From Mycobacterium sp. MBM (GTDB lineage Bacteria; Actinomycetota; Actinomycetes; Mycobacteriales; Mycobacteriaceae), in the NCBI GenBank assembly GCA_021648845.1, contig JAKJHY010000005.1:209484-273483 (forward strand): 64,000 bases of DNA. The letters are read 5' to 3'. Shown piece after piece: positions 43,826 through 53,952 of this stretch (the stretch's first letter is position 1; the number at the start of each line of letters is the position of its first letter). The position numbers and the translations under genes were made by a program. The notes beneath the pieces are model-generated. The model made no database searches, was not told the DNA's origin, and worked only from the letters and a program-made list of their open reading frames with translations.

Positions 43826-44377
43826 TCAGCGGCAGTAATCGTGGGTGGCGTATTCGAGCGCACGCCGGTACACCGGAACCAGTCCGCGATTCATCGCGAC
43901 CTCGTCGATACTGGCGCCCAACTCGGCCCGGCATGTCGGCGCCTGCAGTTCGGGCCACTGCTGGGCGATCTCGCTGACCATGGTCTGGTTGAGACTGTCG
44001 ATCGTGGCGCGGGTGGCCGCGAGATCCGGCGCGCTCACCGGAGCGGCCGCCGGGTCCACCTTCCAGTCGGCGAACAGGGTGTATTGCACGGACACCGTGG
44101 CGTCGATCTGGTCGCGGAACACCTCGCGGACATAGGCGGGATCGGCGCCCTGCGCTGCGGCCGCGGCGGCCACGGCGTCGAGGACCTGCGCTTCGCGCTG
44201 CGGGTCCTCGATCTGCCCGCCGCTCAGGTATTTGCTGGCGGCGACGGGCTCTGCGGTCAGCAATCGTTGCGCGGCGGCGTCGACGAGAGGGTGCAGCGGA
44301 CTCAGGACATCGGCGTGCGCCACCGGGGCGGCGGCAACGATCAACGCCGCCAAGGCGATAGCGGGTCCGCGCATCAT
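43826..44377 (-). CDS. Secreted chorismate mutase (AroQ-gamma type)
   Basis: A 183-residue periplasmic or secreted chorismate mutase related to M. tuberculosis Rv1885c. A signal peptide (residues 1-22, cleavage likely after AHA) precedes the all-helical AroQ domain: LVDAAAQRLL, VAASKYLSG, Arg/Lys contacts in FRDQIDATVSVQYTLFADWK and the Cys pair (PTCRAEL, HDYCR) that forms the class disulfide. It converts chorismate to prephenate outside the cytoplasm. Its ATG overlaps the stop of the upstream deacylase gene, so the two are coupled, an unusual pairing. Confidence 0.9.
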   Translation of the reverse strand: MMRGPAIALAALIVAAAPVAHADVLSPLHPLVDAAAQRLLTAEPVAASKYLSGGQIEDPQREAQVLDAVAAAAAAQGADPAYVREVFRDQIDATVSVQYTLFADWKVDPAAAPVSAPDLAATRATIDSLNQTMVSEIAQQWPELQAPTCRAELGASIDEVAMNRGLVPVYRRALEYATHDYCR

Positions 44378-46134
44378 CGGCTTCCGCGTACCAGTCGACC
44401 CGGGCGGGCCCCGGTATCCACGCCGTCACGACGGGTGATGACGCCGCTGACAACGGTGGCGGCGTAGCCGGAGGCGCCCTGCACCAGGCGGTGCCCGCCG
44501 GCGGGCAGGTCGTAGGCCATCCGCGGGGCGTGCAGGGTCAAGGCGTCGAGATCGATGACGTTGACATCGGCTTTCTTACCGACTTCGATCACCCCGCGGT
44601 CGGTCAGCCCGAACAGTTGGGCGGTGTCATGGGACTGTTTGCGAATCACATACTCCAGCGGCAGTTTATCGCCGCGGTGCCGGTCGCGTGCCCAGTGGGT
44701 GAGCAGGAAGGTCGGATAGGAGGCGTCGCAGATCATGCTGCAGTGCGCCCCGCCGTCGGACAGACCGAGCACCCCGGCGGGGTGGGTCAGCATCTCGCGG
44801 ATGGCGTCGTGATTACCGTCGGCGTAGTTGAACATCGGCAGCATCAGCATGTTCGACGCGTCGGCCTCCAACATCAGGTCGTACATGGCGGCCAGCACGT
44901 CCTGCCCGCGATCGGCGGCGATGGCGGCCACCGTCTTGTCGCGGGTGGGCTCGTAGTCCGGCGGTTCACCCAGCGAGTACAGCCGGTCACCGGAGTACTG
45001 TGCCAGCGCGAACATCCCGTCGAACAGCACATTCGGGTCGATCGGCAGGTCCTCTTCGGACAGGATCGCCTGCCGTACAGCGGGTTCAGCGAGTCGGGCG
45101 GCCAGTTCCTCGCGGCTGCACGACGCCTTCAACGAGCGGTAGGTGGGGCGATGGGTGAATGCGTGATGACCGGGAAAGCCCAGCAACATGCCGAACGGGC
45201 GCGCGGCGACCTGCGGGTAGAGCCGGCTCCCGGCCTGGTGCGCGGCCGCGGACAGGTCCAGTTGTTCGCGCCACAAATTGGGGTCGGCGTCGACCTGGAT
45301 GAGCGCGAAGCTCAACGCGCAGTCGATCTCTTCGCCGAGCCGGCGCATCCACTCCAGTTCCTTGCGGGGCGCCACGATGTCCTCGCCGGCCGCGCCCTGG
45401 GGTGCCAGTTCGAACACCGCCCCGCCGCCGGCCGCGGTGGCCCGGCCGAGCGCGAACAGTTCGTCCTCGGCGGCGAAGGTGCCGGGGACGGGTTCGCCGT
45501 CCATTGCACGGTGCGCCAGCGTGCGCGAGGACGAAAAGCCCAGCGCCCCGGCCTCGATCGCTTCACGGACAATGCGGCTCATCGCGGCGATGTCCTCGGG
45601 GGTGGCCGGTTCGTTGCGCGCTCCGCGCTGCCCCATGGCGTAGGCGCGCACGGTGCCGTGCGCGATCTGGCTGCCCATGTCGACGGCGAGCTCGCGTCGT
45701 CCGATGACGTCGAGATACTCGGCGTAGGTCTCCCAGCCCCAGGTGATGCCCTCGGTAAGCGCGGTGCCCGGGATGTCCTCGACCCCCTCCATCAGCTCGA
45801 TCAGCCACTGTTCCTGTCCGGGCCGCACCGGCGCGAAGCCGACCCCGCAGTTGCCGGCGACGATGGTGGTGACGCCGTGGCTGCTCGACGGTTCCAGCAG
45901 GTCGTCCCAGCTGACCTGGCCGTCGTAGTGGGTGTGGATATCCACGAAGCCGGGCGCGACGATCTTCCCTGTGGCATCGATGGTCTCGGCGGCCTCGGCC
46001 TGCAACGTCGGGTCACCGGTCCCGCGCCGGCGGACCTCCACGATCTTGCCGTCCGTGATCGCGATGTCGGCGGTGAACCGGTCTGCCCCGGTGCCGTCGA
46101 CGACGGTGCCGCCGGTGATCAGTAGGTCCAACAC
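44374..46134 (-). CDS. N-acyl-D-amino-acid deacylase family amidohydrolase
   Basis: A 586-residue amidohydrolase of the D-aminoacylase type. The metal site begins with [13 protein letters not shown], followed by [16 protein letters not shown] (Cys ligand), SSSRTLAHR and the late catalytic Asp in [11 protein letters not shown]. The N-terminal and C-terminal beta-sandwich parts ([14 protein letters not shown] and [13 protein letters not shown]) frame the barrel. It would cleave N-acyl-D-amino acids or related amides, perhaps from peptidoglycan or xenobiotics. The chorismate mutase gene overlaps its stop by ATGA. Confidence 0.87.
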   Translation of the reverse strand: MLDLLITGGTVVDGTGADRFTADIAITDGKIVEVRRRGTGDPTLQAEAAETIDATGKIVAPGFVDIHTHYDGQVSWDDLLEPSSSHGVTTIVAGNCGVGFAPVRPGQEQWLIELMEGVEDIPGTALTEGITWGWETYAEYLDVIGRRELAVDMGSQIAHGTVRAYAMGQRGARNEPATPEDIAAMSRIVREAIEAGALGFSSSRTLAHRAMDGEPVPGTFAAEDELFALGRATAAGGGAVFELAPQGAAGEDIVAPRKELEWMRRLGEEIDCALSFALIQVDADPNLWREQLDLSAAAHQAGSRLYPQVAARPFGMLLGFPGHHAFTHRPTYRSLKASCSREELAARLAEPAVRQAILSEEDLPIDPNVLFDGMFALAQYSGDRLYSLGEPPDYEPTRDKTVAAIAADRGQDVLAAMYDLMLEADASNMLMLPMFNYADGNHDAIREMLTHPAGVLGLSDGGAHCSMICDASYPTFLLTHWARDRHRGDKLPLEYVIRKQSHDTAQLFGLTDRGVIEVGKKADVNVIDLDALTLHAPRMAYDLPAGGHRLVQGASGYAATVVSGVITRRDGVDTGARPGRLVRGSR

Positions 46135-46370
46135 GATGCACTCCCTTGGCCGGCGTCCCTTTTGACGTGTCTAACACGAGGGCCTCGACACACTAGGCAG
46201 ATTCAGAAAAGTGTTCACTCCCAGCCCGCCGGGAGGACGCAGTTCAACTCCCTAGGCTCGAGATCGAACCCACGGCGCTGAATCCGAGCTGAAACCGGTT
46301 ATCCACAACCCTCACCTCGATCTCGCCCCTAGGACCGGAACGTGTCAGTCCCCCCGAACACGATGGCGCC

Positions 46371-47216
46371 ATGACACCGTTTGTGGGCAGCGAGGCCATC
46401 CGATATCGGGCCGTGACCCGGGGAACCCTCCGATCGCGATACATCAGGATCCTGCCCAATATCTACGTCCCGAAGGGCACCGAACTCGACGTAGAGGTCC
46501 GAGCCCACGCCGCCTGGCTGTGGTGCGGGCGGACGGGAGTCATCGCAGGCCGCACGGCCGCCGCACTGTATCTCGCAGCAGGCGAGGTCACCGCGGCCCC
46601 CGTCGAACTGATCGCCCTCAAGAGCAGACACCCGGCCGGCCTGCTCGTGCGCAACGAGCGCATCGCGGTCGATGAGATCACCATCCGACACAATCTCCCG
46701 GTCACCAGCCCGGCTCGTACGGCACTGGATCTGGCGCGATACGTCGACCGGGACGAAGCCGTCGAACTGATCGATCAACTCGTCCGGGCCACCCGAGTGC
46801 GCACCGAGGACATCCGGCGGCTGGCCGATCGATATCCGGGTGCTCGGGGCATCTCCGCCGCGAGGGTGACCATCATGGATATCGACGGCGGGGCACTCAG
46901 CCCTGAGGAAACCCGCGTCCGGCTCATCCTCTCCGACAGCGGGATGCGGCCGACGCACACCCGAATCCACCTCACGGACGGCTTCCGGGAGACCGTGATC
47001 GCGATGGGCTGGCCCGCCCAGAAAGTCGGCGTCAGCTGTGATTATCTTGATGCACAACGATTCCCCTACAACGCGGTGGCAACCGCGGATCTACTGCAGA
47101 ACCTGGGATGGGTCGTGATCGACGTTCTTCCCGCACACGGCCCGGGGAGAATCATCGAGCGGACGCGCATGGCGTTGTGGTCACGGACCAGGAAGCGGCG
47201 GGCCGCGCCGCACTGA
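46371..47216 (+). CDS. AbiEi-type winged-helix / DUF559-endonuclease-like protein
   Basis: A 281-residue protein of a family common in mycobacteria. The N-terminal third (RAVTRGTLRSRYIRILPNIYVPKG, then GVIAGRTAAALYLA) resembles the AbiEi antitoxin winged domain. The C-terminal part (SCDYLDAQRFPYNAVATADLLQNLGWVVIDVLPAH) looks like a Vsr/DUF559 endonuclease fold. No toxin partner is adjacent. It may be an orphan antitoxin or a DNA-repair-like nuclease; the call is structural only. Confidence 0.65.
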   Translation: MTPFVGSEAIRYRAVTRGTLRSRYIRILPNIYVPKGTELDVEVRAHAAWLWCGRTGVIAGRTAAALYLAAGEVTAAPVELIALKSRHPAGLLVRNERIAVDEITIRHNLPVTSPARTALDLARYVDRDEAVELIDQLVRATRVRTEDIRRLADRYPGARGISAARVTIMDIDGGALSPEETRVRLILSDSGMRPTHTRIHLTDGFRETVIAMGWPAQKVGVSCDYLDAQRFPYNAVATADLLQNLGWVVIDVLPAHGPGRIIERTRMALWSRTRKRRAAPH

Positions 47217-47259
47217 ATTCCGGGCAGCCGCTGCGTGATGCGGAGACCTTCGGCATCCG

Positions 47260-48237
47260 CTACAGCGCGGCGAAGCAGGAGTCGCTGCCGCTGTCGCCGG
47301 ACGGGATGGCCGCATCGGTGGACGAGAACGTACCCGTCACGCCGGTGCTGGTCACCTGCACGCTGTCGGCCTTGATACCGAGCGGGTAGTTGTCGTTGAG
47401 TTTGGTGGTCAGGTCGTCGAGGGCGGTCTGCACGACCTCCTTGCCGAACGGGCCCGTGACATCCAGGACATTCAGTGCCAGGTTGCCGCCGTCGACCTCG
47501 GGCCGCGCGGTGATGGTGGTACCGCCGGTGGCTTCCAGGATGAGGGTGCCCGCCGACGGATCGGTACGCACCTCGGTGACCAGATCTCCGACGACCGGCA
47601 GATTCTCGGCGACGGTCTGCTTGATCCCGTCCGCGGTCCAGGACAGCGTGGCGGTCACCGACCCGATGGTGCCCTTCGCGTCAACGGTCGGCTGCAGATC
47701 GATATCGCTGAGGGTGACATCGGCGGTCATGCCCTTGGCTTCCTGCACCCGGTCGCCGGTGGTGACGACCGAGATGTCGGTGTAGTGGTCGGTGAGGTAT
47801 TGCCACAGGAACGGCGGCGTCACCGAGTAGGACACGTCGGCGGTGTCCTCGACCAGGCAGTCGGTGATGCTGGAGAGCACGGCGCCCGCGCGGTGCCGGG
47901 CGTAGAGCTCGGCCGCCGCCAGCCCGCCGACCAGCACCGCCACCACGATGACCGCGATCAGCACGATGCTCTGCCGGTTGCGGGTGGCCGGGGGTGGCGG
48001 TTGTATCCCGGGCGGTCGCAGCGGTGGCGCGGGCGGTTGCGGCGGCGGCGTCCGGATCTGTTGGGTCACCGGGTCGGGGGCTCGCAGCCTCTGGGTCGGC
48101 GGTTCGGGCCGCGGAATGCGCTGCGTCGGACTGAACGGATCCCCCGGTCGCTGCGCTGCCGCCCGCCGGTCCGGCCCGGGCGGTCGCGGTATCCGCCGGG
48201 TCGCCGGGTCGCGCGGCGGTTCGGGCGGCGTTGGCAT
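47260..48237 (-). CDS. LmeA-like DUF2993 envelope protein
   Basis: A 325-residue protein. Residues 1-90 are a Pro/Arg-rich cytoplasmic region with repeats of the type TQRIPRPxPPTQRLRAPxPVTQQIR. A single transmembrane helix (about residues 90-112) follows, then a periplasmic DUF2993 domain with tandem beta-strand and helix repeats. Relatives such as LmeA help mannan elongation in lipomannan synthesis. The ATG at 48237 is chosen because upstream sequence in frame is low-complexity. It converges on the AbiEi-like gene. Confidence 0.75.
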   Translation of the reverse strand: MPTPPEPPRDPATRRIPRPPGPDRRAAAQRPGDPFSPTQRIPRPEPPTQRLRAPDPVTQQIRTPPPQPPAPPLRPPGIQPPPPATRNRQSIVLIAVIVVAVLVGGLAAAELYARHRAGAVLSSITDCLVEDTADVSYSVTPPFLWQYLTDHYTDISVVTTGDRVQEAKGMTADVTLSDIDLQPTVDAKGTIGSVTATLSWTADGIKQTVAENLPVVGDLVTEVRTDPSAGTLILEATGGTTITARPEVDGGNLALNVLDVTGPFGKEVVQTALDDLTTKLNDNYPLGIKADSVQVTSTGVTGTFSSTDAAIPSGDSGSDSCFAAL

Positions 48238-48304
48238 CTGCCCAGTCTGCCAAATCCGCCGGCGACCGGAACCGAGGTTCCCGCCGCCGGCGCCTGACGT
48301 GCGC

Positions 48305-48583
48305 TTACCGCTCCGGGTGCTCACTGGCGGTGCGGTAGCGGGTCCAGAACGCGAAGGCGGCCAGGCCCGCGGCCACCGCGACGGCACCCCACACCACGAA
48401 GGAGATGATCAGCGAGATCGGGGACAGCCCGAAGGTCGACAGCGCGAAACCCGCGTAGACCAGCCACAGCAGCCGGTACACCGACCACAGCGCGGTCAGG
48501 CCGCTGACGATCGCGATGACCAGGGCCGGGGTCTTCTCGACGCGGTTGGTCAGCTCCTGGATCGGGGTGGGAATCACGTTCAT
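48305..48583 (-). CDS. Small two-TM membrane protein
   Basis: A 92-residue protein with two hydrophobic helices, the second long enough to hairpin (SLIISFVVWGAVAVAAGLAAFAFW). The N-terminus is polar (MNVIPTPIQELTNRVEKTPAL). ATG 48583 has AAAGGA 8-13 nt upstream. It lies 67 bp upstream of the LmeA-like gene on the same strand. Function unknown. Confidence 0.62.
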   Translation of the reverse strand: MNVIPTPIQELTNRVEKTPALVIAIVSGLTALWSVYRLLWLVYAGFALSTFGLSPISLIISFVVWGAVAVAAGLAAFAFWTRYRTASEHPER

Positions 48584-48688
48584 GTCTGGTCCTTTCGGGG
48601 GGCGCCGCCACGATGGCGTCGTCGTGGGCCCAAGTACAGACGGGCGCATTCGCTACCGATCCCAACAATCTGGTGTTGAATTTGACGG

Positions 48689-50465
48689 GTGAGTAAACCC
48701 GACATCGTCATCCTGATGACAGATGAGGAACGTGTGGCGCCGCTACGAGACGCCCGAACTGTTGGCCTGGCGGCAGCGCACCCTGAATGCGCGGCGCTGG
48801 TTCGACGAGAACGGGGTCAGCTTTACCCGGCACTACACTGGGTCGCTGGCCTGCGTGCCGAGCCGCCCGACACTGTTCACCGGGCAGTACCCCGATTTGC
48901 ACGGCGTCACCCAGACCGACGGTTTGGGTAAACGATACGACGACTCACGGCTGCGCTGGCTACGTCGCGGTGAGGTCCCCACCCTCGGGAACTGGTTCCG
49001 CGCAGCAGGTTATGACACCCACTACGACGGCAAGTGGCATATCTCGCACGCCGATCTGCAGGATCCGGTGACCGGGAAGATCCTGGCCACCAATGACGAT
49101 GCCGGTGTCGTCGACCCGGCAGCGGTACAGGCCTATCTGGATGCCGATCCGCTCGGACCGTACGGATTCTCCGGCTGGGTGGGGCCCGAACCACACGGCG
49201 CGGCCATGGCCAACAGCGGTTTTCGCCGTGACCCACTGTTCGCCGACCGGCTCGTGGCATGGCTGCGCGACCGGTACGCACGGCGCCGCGCCGGCGACGC
49301 GGCGGCCATGAAACCGTTTCTGCTGGTAGCCAGTTTCGTCAATCCCCATGACATCGTGCTCTTTCCGGCGTGGGCTCGACGCAGCCCGCTCAAGGCCTCC
49401 CCGCTGGATCCCCCGCACGTACCGGCCGCGCCCACCGCGAATGAGGATCTGCGCGCCAAACCTGCCGCGCAGGCCGCCTTCCGCGATGCCTACTTCTCCG
49501 GTTACGGGCCGTCGGCGGCCATTGCCCGCACCTACCGACGCAAGGCGCAGGAGTACCGCGACCTGTACTACCGGCTGCATGCCGAGGTCGACGGCCCGTT
49601 GGAGCGGGTGCGCCGGGCCGTCACCGAGGGCTCCACCGATGCCGTGCTGGTGCGCACCTCCGATCACGGTGAGCTGCTGGGTGCGCACGGCGGGCTGCAC
49701 CAGAAGTGGTTCAACCTCTACGACGAGGCGACCCGGGTGCCGTTTGTCATCGCCCGCATCGGCGCGAACGCAACCTCGGCGCGCACGGTGACCGCACCCA
49801 CCTCGCATGTGGACCTGGTGCCGACCCTGCTCGGGGCGGCCGGGGTCGATGTGGCGGCGGTGGCGGCGGAGTTGGCGGCCGAGTTCAGCGAGGTCCATCC
49901 GCTGCCCGGCCACGATTTGATGCCGGTGGTCGACGGCGGGCCCGCCGACGAGGACCGGGCGGTGTACCTGCTGACCCGCGACAACGTGCTCGAGGGCGAC
50001 TCCGGGGCGTCCGGCTTGGCGCGAGCGCTGGGCCGCGATGTGAATCCGCCTGCACCGCTCAGGATCCGAGTGCCCGCCAACGTCGCAGGCAACTTCGAAG
50101 GGTTGGTGATGCGTGCCGACGGCCGGCTGTGGAAGCTGGTGCGCACCTTCGACGACCCGGGCACCTGGACCGAGCCCGGAGTGCGCCAACTGGCCTATAC
50201 CGGCCGCGGCGCCCAGCGTTACCGCAGCGATGTCCTCGACGACCAGTGGGAGCTCTACGACCTGACCGGCGATCCCGCCGAGGCCGTCAACCGCTGGGAA
50301 GACCCGTCGCTGCACGAGCTGCGGGCGCTGCTGCGCACACAGCTCAAACAGGTGCGCGCCGCCGCGGTGCCCGAGCGCAACGAGCCGTGGCCGTACGTGC
50401 GGCGCCGGCCGCCGGTGGCCTCGGCCGGACTGCTCGGGCGGGCGTGGGCGCGGTTGCGCCGCTGA
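48689..50465 (+). CDS. Sulfatase with apparent N-terminal frameshift (possible pseudogene)
   Basis: A type I sulfatase of about 590 residues. The formylglycine motif CVPSR (in GSLACVPSRPT) and metal/substrate residues (HDIVLFPAW, TSDHGELLGAHGG) are in one frame, open from 48723. The expected N-terminal strand with metal ligands, VSKPDIVILMTDEER, is encoded from GTG 48689 in another frame. It joins well if one base is removed near 48743, giving DEER-VAP-YETPELL. So the gene is either frameshifted, mis-sequenced, or starts late without its first metal-binding strand. Native function would be hydrolysis of a sulfate or phosphonate ester. Confidence 0.75.
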
Positions 50466-50466
50466 G

Positions 50467-51150
50467 TCAGCCCTTGGCCAGCTGCACCAGGAACTCGATG
50501 GTGGCGATCGGCTGGACCTCCAGCAGCGACGCGGGTGGCTTCGGCGGGTCCACATTGAAGTCGAAGAACCTGACCGGGATGGTTCCGGCCACGTCGACCC
50601 GATCGCCGTTACGGCGGACGTCGATCTGTGCCGTCGCGGGCCGCGTGACACCGCGGATGGTCAGGTGCACGGGAACCGTGAGCGCCAACGGGCCGCCATC
50701 GTCGGGGACCGCGGCCAGATCGACGGGCATGTTCATCCTGACCGTGGCCGTCGGGTAGGTCGCCGTGTCGAGCACATCGGTACCCCGGAACCGCTCGTCA
50801 CGGCCGGGGCGCCCCGATTCGATGGCGGCCACGTCGACCACGAATTCGGCCGACAACAGCCGGGACTCGTTGACCTCGGCGCCACCGGTGACGCCATCGG
50901 TGCGGCCGGTGACGTCGACCATCTCCCACAGCAACTGCTGCTGGACGCGATAGCCGACCAACGACCCCGGCTGCACGGTCCAGGTGCCGTTGACGTCGGT
51001 GGTGGCAGGTTGGGCTCCGGAGGGCAACGCCAGCACAGGTTGAGGCGGTCGTTCGACATAGGTCTTGTAGGCCCACGGCGCCGCGGCGACCGCGCCGAGA
51101 AGAACGACGGCCAAGAGACCTGCAACGACCAACCACCCCTTTTTCCGCAC
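50467..51150 (-). CDS. YceI-like lipocalin-fold protein, membrane-anchored
   Basis: A 227-residue protein with an N-terminal transmembrane anchor or signal (about residues 6-27) and a YceI-like beta-barrel: WTVQPGSLVGYRVQQ, SAEFVVDVAAIESG, RDERFRGTDVLDTATYPTA and VHLTIRGVTRPATAQ. YceI proteins bind isoprenoid or lipid ligands in an extended barrel. It faces the periplasm. It converges on the sulfatase with 1 bp between stops. Confidence 0.83.
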   Translation of the reverse strand: MRKKGWLVVAGLLAVVLLGAVAAAPWAYKTYVERPPQPVLALPSGAQPATTDVNGTWTVQPGSLVGYRVQQQLLWEMVDVTGRTDGVTGGAEVNESRLLSAEFVVDVAAIESGRPGRDERFRGTDVLDTATYPTATVRMNMPVDLAAVPDDGGPLALTVPVHLTIRGVTRPATAQIDVRRNGDRVDVAGTIPVRFFDFNVDPPKPPASLLEVQPIATIEFLVQLAKG

Positions 51151-51293
51151 CGCGCCATCGTGACAAAGACCGCGGGCCTCGGGGTGATCTTGAAGGAATT
51201 GACGATGCCGCAGATTGGCGGGCTGCTCGGCAGCGCCGATCAGGTCCGGCGATTATCGGTTTCGCCACCTGGGCAAATATCATCGGGGACGAG

Positions 51294-52913
51294 ATGAGCG
51301 ACAACACCCTGACCACCGCCGACACCAAATCCGCCGCCCGCGTCACCGCCGAGGCCGCCCGGCGCCGCACCTTCGCCGTGATCAGCCACCCCGACGCCGG
51401 CAAGTCGACGCTGACCGAGGCACTGGCGCTGCACGCGCGGGTCATCACCGAGGCGGGCGCCATCCACGGCAAGGCCGGCCGGCGCTCCACGGTGTCGGAC
51501 TGGATGGAGATGGAGAAGGCCCGCGGCATCTCGATCACCTCGACCGCGCTGCAGTTCCCCTACCGCGACTGTGTGATCAACCTGCTCGACACCCCCGGCC
51601 ACGCCGACTTCTCCGAGGACACCTACCGGGTTCTCACCGCCGTCGACGCCGCGGTGATGCTCATCGACGCCGCCAAAGGCCTTGAGCCGCAGACACTGAA
51701 GCTGTTCCAGGTGTGTAAGCACCGCGGCATCCCGATCATCACGGTGATCAACAAGTGGGACCGCCCGGGCCGCCACGCGCTGGAGTTGATGGACGAGATC
51801 CACCAACGCATCGGGCTGCGCACCACCCCGCTGACCTGGCCGGTCGGTATCGCCGGGGATTTCCACGGCGTGCTGGACCGCCGCAAGGGCCACTACATCC
51901 GGTTCACCCGCACCGCCGGCGGCGCCACCGCCGCCCCCGAGGAACATATCCCGGCCGAGGACGCGCCGGCGGCCGCCGGCACCGACTGGGAGACCGCGGT
52001 CGAGGAATCCGAACTGCTCTCGGCCGACGGGTCCGACTTCGACCCCGCTACCTTCCGCACCGGCGAATCCTCGCCCGTGCTGTTCACCTCGGCGGCGCTG
52101 AACTTCGGCGTCAACCAGCTGCTCGATGTGCTGGTGGAACTGGCGCCCTCCCCCGGGCCCATCGTCGACGTCAACGGGGTACCCCGGCCGGTCGAGTCAC
52201 CGTTCAGCGCATTTGTGTTCAAGGTGCAGGCCGGGATGGACTCCTCGCACCGTGACCGGATCGCCTACGCCCGGGTCTGCTCGGGCACATTCGAGCGCGG
52301 CGACGTGCTGACCCACGCCGGCACCGGAAAGCCGTTCGTCACCAAGTACGCGCAGTCGGTGTTCGGCCAGCAGCGCTCCACCCTGGACGACGCCTGGCCC
52401 GGTGATGTGATCGGCCTGGCCAACGCCGCGGTACTGCGCCCCGGGGACACGCTGTATCGCGATGTGCCCGTACAGTATCCGCCGATCCCCAGCTTCTCCC
52501 CCGAGTACTTCTCGGTGGCGCGCGGCACCGATCCCAGCAAGCACAAGCAGTTTCGCAAAGGAATCGAGCAGCTCGACCAGGAGGGCGTGGTGCAGGTGCT
52601 GCGCTCGGACCGCCGCGGTGAGCAGGCCCCGGTGTTCGCCGCGGTTGGCCCCATGCAGTTCGAGGTGGCCCAGCATCGGATGGCCACCGAGATCGGCTCC
52701 CCGATCGCGCTGGAGTCGCTGCCCTACCAGGTGGCGCGCATCGTCGACCCCAAGGACGCCGAGTTCATGAACAAGCAGGTCTCTGCCGAGGTGTTGACCC
52801 GCAGCGACGGGGTGATGCTGGTGCTGTTCTCCACGCCGTGGCGGCTGCAGGGCTTTCAGCGGGACAACCCGGACATCGAGCTCCGGTCGTTGGTGGCTAC
52901 CGCCGAGGATTGA
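51294..52913 (+). CDS. prfC: Peptide chain release factor 3
   Basis: A 539-residue translational GTPase that recycles RF1/RF2 from the ribosome. G1 is SHPDAGKST, the switch I region ARGISITSTALQF, G3 DTPGHADFSEDTYR, G4 INKWDRPGR. RF3-specific sequence QRSTLDDAWPGDVIGLAN and FEVAQHRMATEIGSP in the C-terminal domains separates it from EF-G and TypA. Full length for the family. Stands alone between an envelope protein and an MscS channel on opposite strands. Confidence 0.95.
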   Translation: MSDNTLTTADTKSAARVTAEAARRRTFAVISHPDAGKSTLTEALALHARVITEAGAIHGKAGRRSTVSDWMEMEKARGISITSTALQFPYRDCVINLLDTPGHADFSEDTYRVLTAVDAAVMLIDAAKGLEPQTLKLFQVCKHRGIPIITVINKWDRPGRHALELMDEIHQRIGLRTTPLTWPVGIAGDFHGVLDRRKGHYIRFTRTAGGATAAPEEHIPAEDAPAAAGTDWETAVEESELLSADGSDFDPATFRTGESSPVLFTSAALNFGVNQLLDVLVELAPSPGPIVDVNGVPRPVESPFSAFVFKVQAGMDSSHRDRIAYARVCSGTFERGDVLTHAGTGKPFVTKYAQSVFGQQRSTLDDAWPGDVIGLANAAVLRPGDTLYRDVPVQYPPIPSFSPEYFSVARGTDPSKHKQFRKGIEQLDQEGVVQVLRSDRRGEQAPVFAAVGPMQFEVAQHRMATEIGSPIALESLPYQVARIVDPKDAEFMNKQVSAEVLTRSDGVMLVLFSTPWRLQGFQRDNPDIELRSLVATAED

Positions 52914-52937
52914 GCCGACCCCGCCGAGGCACCGCGC

Positions 52938-53891
52938 TCATTCGCTGCCCACCGATGCGCGGAGCAGCGGGTACGGCAGCTCGATGCCGTTCTCGTCATA
53001 GGCCCGCAGGATCTCTCGCCGCAACCTGCGCTGCACCGACCACTGCGCACTGGGCTTGGTCTTGAGCGTCAGCCGCAGGGTCACCTGATCCGGGGACACC
53101 GACTGCACGCCGAGCATCTCCGGTTCGCCGATCACCTTGGCCGCGATGGTCTCGTCCTTGATGGCCTCGCGGGCGGCCTGCAGCGCCACCCGCTCGGCGT
53201 CCTGCATGTTCGCGGTGGGCGCTACCGGCACCTCGACCCGGGCGACCGCGTAGTCCTGGCTCATATTGCCGACCCGGGCGATCTCACCGTTGCGGACGTA
53301 CCAGAGGGTGCCGTCGATATCACGCACGGTGGTGACCCGCAGGCCGACCGACTCAACCTCGCCGATGGCCTCGCCGAGGTCGACGACATCACCGACGCCG
53401 TACTGGTCCTCCAGCAGCATGAACACACCGGTGACGAAATCACGGACCAGGTTCTGCGCGCCGAAACCGATCGCCAGCCCGACCACACCAGCCGAGGCGA
53501 TGAACGGTGCGATGTTCACCCCGAACACGTTGAGGATGGTCAGCACCACCCAAACCAGCAGCACGATCGAGACCGTCGATTTCAGCACCGAGCCGATGGT
53601 CTGCGCGCGCTGCTGGCGGCGGACGGCGACCTTGGCCGCGTTGGCAGAACCGGTGCGTTCACGCAGACCGCGCAGCAGCGGCGCCCTCTTCGAGGGGCTC
53701 TCCCCGGCGTCGGGCTGGGCCTCGGCGACGATCTTGGGGTTTCGCCCGGTGGTGGCGCGGTCGATGGCGCGGTGGATCAGATATCGCGCGATCAGCGCGA
53801 TGATCAGGTACACGGTGACTCGAATGGGCACTTCCACCAACCAGTGCTTGTTGGTGTCGGTCCATTCGAAGGCAACGTTGTACACATCCAT
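52938..53891 (-). CDS. MscS family mechanosensitive channel
   Basis: A 317-residue small-conductance channel. It has an N-terminal transmembrane helix (VTVYLIIALIARYLI), a basic linker, TM2 (STVSIVLLVWVVLTIL) and the glycine-alanine pore helix FIASAGVVGLAIGFGAQNLVRDFVTG, followed by the beta-domain motif GVGDVVDLGEAIGEVESVGLRVT. It would release solutes under hypo-osmotic stress. ATG 53891 is chosen; a longer frame upstream is arginine-rich and non-membrane. Confidence 0.9.
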   Translation of the reverse strand: MDVYNVAFEWTDTNKHWLVEVPIRVTVYLIIALIARYLIHRAIDRATTGRNPKIVAEAQPDAGESPSKRAPLLRGLRERTGSANAAKVAVRRQQRAQTIGSVLKSTVSIVLLVWVVLTILNVFGVNIAPFIASAGVVGLAIGFGAQNLVRDFVTGVFMLLEDQYGVGDVVDLGEAIGEVESVGLRVTTVRDIDGTLWYVRNGEIARVGNMSQDYAVARVEVPVAPTANMQDAERVALQAAREAIKDETIAAKVIGEPEMLGVQSVSPDQVTLRLTLKTKPSAQWSVQRRLRREILRAYDENGIELPYPLLRASVGSE

Positions 53892-53952
53892 GCTTTGGAC
53901 GGTACCCACTATGAGGGGAGGGTCAACCCGGCCCACGCCGGCATGCGCTTGC

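Noticed and set aside
44491..46125. 544-codon plus-strand frame opposite the D-aminoacylase
   Set aside because: Antisense shadow; no family features, while the minus strand has full amidohydrolase motifs.
48723..48760. ATG 48723 as the genuine sulfatase start
   Set aside because: It omits the metal-binding first strand that is encoded just upstream in another frame with a good GTG start; a frameshift explains the data better, though it is not proved.
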